Shown: positions 5,482 to 6,710 of the stretch, in pieces
Layout: each line of letters starts with the position of its first letter
Numbering within the stretch: the stretch's first letter is position 1
Assembly (NCBI GenBank): GCA_030533035.1
Contig: JAUNJW010000113.1
Coordinates: 1-6,710 of the forward strand
Direction of reading: 5' to 3'
DNA: 6,710 nt
Origin: Erysipelotrichaceae bacterium
Lineage (GTDB): Bacteria > Bacillota_I > Bacilli_A > Erysipelotrichales > Erysipelotrichaceae
Notes under the pieces: model-generated
What the model was told of the DNA's origin: nothing
What the model saw: only the letters and a program-made list of their open reading frames with translations
Databases searched by the model: none
Program-made: the position numbers and the translations under genes

Positions 5482-6710
5482 TCAGTTGCCGGCTGCCATG
5501 TTCAGGGCAGCGGCTGTCATGGCTCGAAGAGCCTTGCTGGTGAATGATGCGCCGGATGTCGCGTCAATTGCGGAGTCAAGGGAAGCGCCCGCGTATTTTG
5601 CGAGTTCCGCGTCTGCTGTGGCAGCGTCGCCGATACCTGTTGTGTCGCCGAATTCATCAACAGTAACGGATGTGACTGTGCCGGCATCCTTGTTGACAGT
5701 GATCGTTGCCTTGTTTGTGCCTTCATAGCCTTTGGCCGAGCACTTGTAGACATAAGCAGCCGGATCAGTGTTGCTGAAGACACGGCAGGCTGCCTCTGTG
5801 CCGCTGAAGTCTTCGGCTGCCAGGCTGCCTTCAGCAGCGGCTGCAGCCGGTTCACTGTCAGCCTTTGCAGGAGTGCTTTCCGGTCTGTTGCCGGATGCCA
5901 TTCTCAGTGCATAGGAAGCCATTGCCCGCAATGACTTGCTGGTCATTGACGCGCCGCTTGTCGCGTCGATGTCAGATCCCAGGGAAGCGCCGGCATAGCG
6001 TGCCAGTTCAGCGTCCGCGACAGCCGCGTCGCCGACACCGACGGTGTCCTTGAATTCATCAACAGTAATGGATGTGATTGTGCCTGCGTCCTTGTTCACA
6101 ACAATGGTCGCCTTGTTTGTGCCTTCAAAGCCCTTTGCCGAGCACTTGTAGACATAAGCTGAGGAATCCACATTGCTCCAGACACGGCAGGCCGGGCTGT
6201 TGGCGCTGAAGTCTTCATCCGCCATGCCGCCTGTAATATCAGCAGCGGGTTCTGTTCCGCCGGAAGGCTTTGTGTCAGCCTTGGCCGGCGCGACACTTTC
6301 AAGAGTCATGCCGACGCCCAGGGCTGTCAGAAGGACAACGATGGATGTGTAAATAACCTTTTTGCGGATCAGGCCGGCGTTCTTGATCTGGTTGCCGTCA
6401 ACCAGCTTGTCGATCGCCGGGGTGACCATGTTCATTAACAGGATGGAGAACAGCACGCCGTCAGGCAGGTTGGACTTCCATCTCAGGATCAGTGTCAGGG
6501 CCGCGCAGCCGACAGCGAATACCATACGGCCGGGGATTGTGATCGGGGTCGTGACCGGGTCAGTCATCATGAAGACTGTACCGAAGAGGACGCCGCCGCT
6601 CATGACATTGAACAGTGCGTAGTTGATACCTGCGCCTTTGATCAGACCGACGACCAGGGACAGGCAGAAGACTGTAATCAGGTATGTGACTGACAGATGC
6701 CAGTCAATGT
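5482..6710 (-). CDS. rnfD: RnfD (5' end outside window) fused to an added TM and two FMN-binding-like domains
   Basis: RnfD is a multi-span Rnf subunit that carries covalent FMN. Its own SGAT site would lie upstream, beyond the window. The frame is open to the right edge. The visible part has three to four membrane segments and the conserved FGTVFMMTDPVTTPIT and LPDGVLFSILLMNMVTPAIDKL, which are the normal end of RnfD. About 300 further residues follow: NQIKNAGLIRKK, a new membrane helix (about 6300-6357), a linker rich in Ala/Pro/Glu, and two repeats of about 115 residues with DATSGASMTS and DATSGASFTS. Positive residues before the added helix predict that the repeats lie outside the membrane, where RnfG is also placed. 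There is no stop or frameshift between the two parts, so this is a true fusion in this sequence. It ends TGA at 5482-5484. Confidence 0.93.
   Translation of the reverse strand, partial: IDWHLSVTYLITVFCLSLVVGLIKGAGINYALFNVMSGGVLFGTVFMMTDPVTTPITIPGRMVFAVGCAALTLILRWKSNLPDGVLFSILLMNMVTPAIDKLVDGNQIKNAGLIRKKVIYTSIVVLLTALGVGMTLESVAPAKADTKPSGGTEPAADITGGMADEDFSANSPACRVWSNVDSSAYVYKCSAKGFEGTNKATIVVNKDAGTITSITVDEFKDTVGVGDAAVADAELARYAGASLGSDIDATSGASMTSKSLRAMASYALRMASGNRPESTPAKADSEPAAAAAEGSLAAEDFSGTEAACRVFSNTDPAAYVYKCSAKGYEGTNKATITVNKDAGTVTSVTVDEFGDTTGIGDAATADAELAKYAGASLDSAIDATSGASFTSKALRAMTAAALNMAAGN
5485..5832 (-). repeat. FMN-binding-like repeat 2 (RnfD C-terminal domain)
   Basis: This is the last domain of RnfD, ending AAGN at the stop exactly as RnfG does. 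It contains EDFS, a Cys pair with 14 residues between (CRVFSN to YVYKC), KGYEGTNKATITVNKD, DEFGDTTGIGDAATADAELA and DATSGASFTS. It is the closest relative of the last RnfG repeat. Confidence 0.88.
5887..6228 (-). repeat. FMN-binding-like repeat 1 (RnfD first added domain)
   Basis: This is the first added domain of RnfD: EDFS, a Cys pair with 14 residues between (CRVWSN to YVYKC), KGFEGTNKATIVVNKD, DEFKDTVGVGDAAVADAELA and DATSGASMTS. An Ala/Pro/Glu linker (PAKADSEPAAAAA) joins it to repeat 2, and a related linker (PAKADTKPSGGTEPAA) joins it to the added membrane helix. Confidence 0.88.

Noticed and set aside
4164..6228. Regular repeats considered as a CRISPR or other DNA repeat array
   Set aside because: The units are about 340 bp, stay in frame and code for one protein domain family inside two genes. 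There are no short identical repeats with unique spacers.

Overview
The window looks like a chromosomal segment of an anaerobic, low-to-middle GC Gram-positive bacterium (Bacillota; Erysipelotrichia or Clostridia would fit, but this is an inference). The basis is strong AAGGAGG/GAGGAGG ribosome binding sites, compact T-tract terminators, the clostridial Rnf gene order (D-G-E-A-B) and the absence of an outer-membrane signature. All supported genes lie on the minus strand, so transcription runs from the right edge to the left.

Right block (about 2394-6710): the distal part of an rnf operon, encoding the membrane ferredoxin:NAD+ oxidoreductase and ion pump. The transcription order is rnfD (5' end outside the window), rnfG, rnfE, rnfA, a 65-residue Cys-rich membrane protein, a short rnfB, then a strong terminator. 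Junctions are 16, 12, -1, 3 and -14 nt, so this is one tightly coupled transcription unit. RnfA and RnfE are nearly canonical and keep the cysteines of the intramembrane iron-sulfur site. The other subunits are remodelled. RnfD carries a C-terminal extension of about 300 residues: an added membrane segment and two FMN-binding-like domains. RnfG has its normal flavinylated domain (SGAT) plus two extra domains of the same repeat family (TGAS/SGAS). RnfB consists only of the membrane anchor and the first iron-sulfur motif, without the usual ferredoxin domains. A one-TM, four-Cys protein is inserted between rnfA and rnfB.

Middle and left block: a 181-bp intergenic region holds the rnf terminator and a probable promoter for glgB. 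glgB (236-2263) encodes a complete glycogen branching enzyme with an unusual lysine/alanine-rich, histone-H1-like N-terminal tail. It ends at its own terminator, whose T-tract seems to double as the -35 region of the promoter for the next gene, an unidentified CDS cut by the left edge.

The most interesting unit is the modified Rnf complex. Four homologous extra FMN-binding-like repeats are spread over the C-termini of two adjacent subunits, and the repeat family was clearly spread by recent duplication. Together with the minimal RnfB and the extra Cys-rich protein, this suggests an Rnf whose extracytoplasmic side has been extended as a multi-flavin electron relay and whose cytoplasmic electron entry differs from the textbook enzyme. 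Flavin loading and function are predictions, not seen in the sequence.
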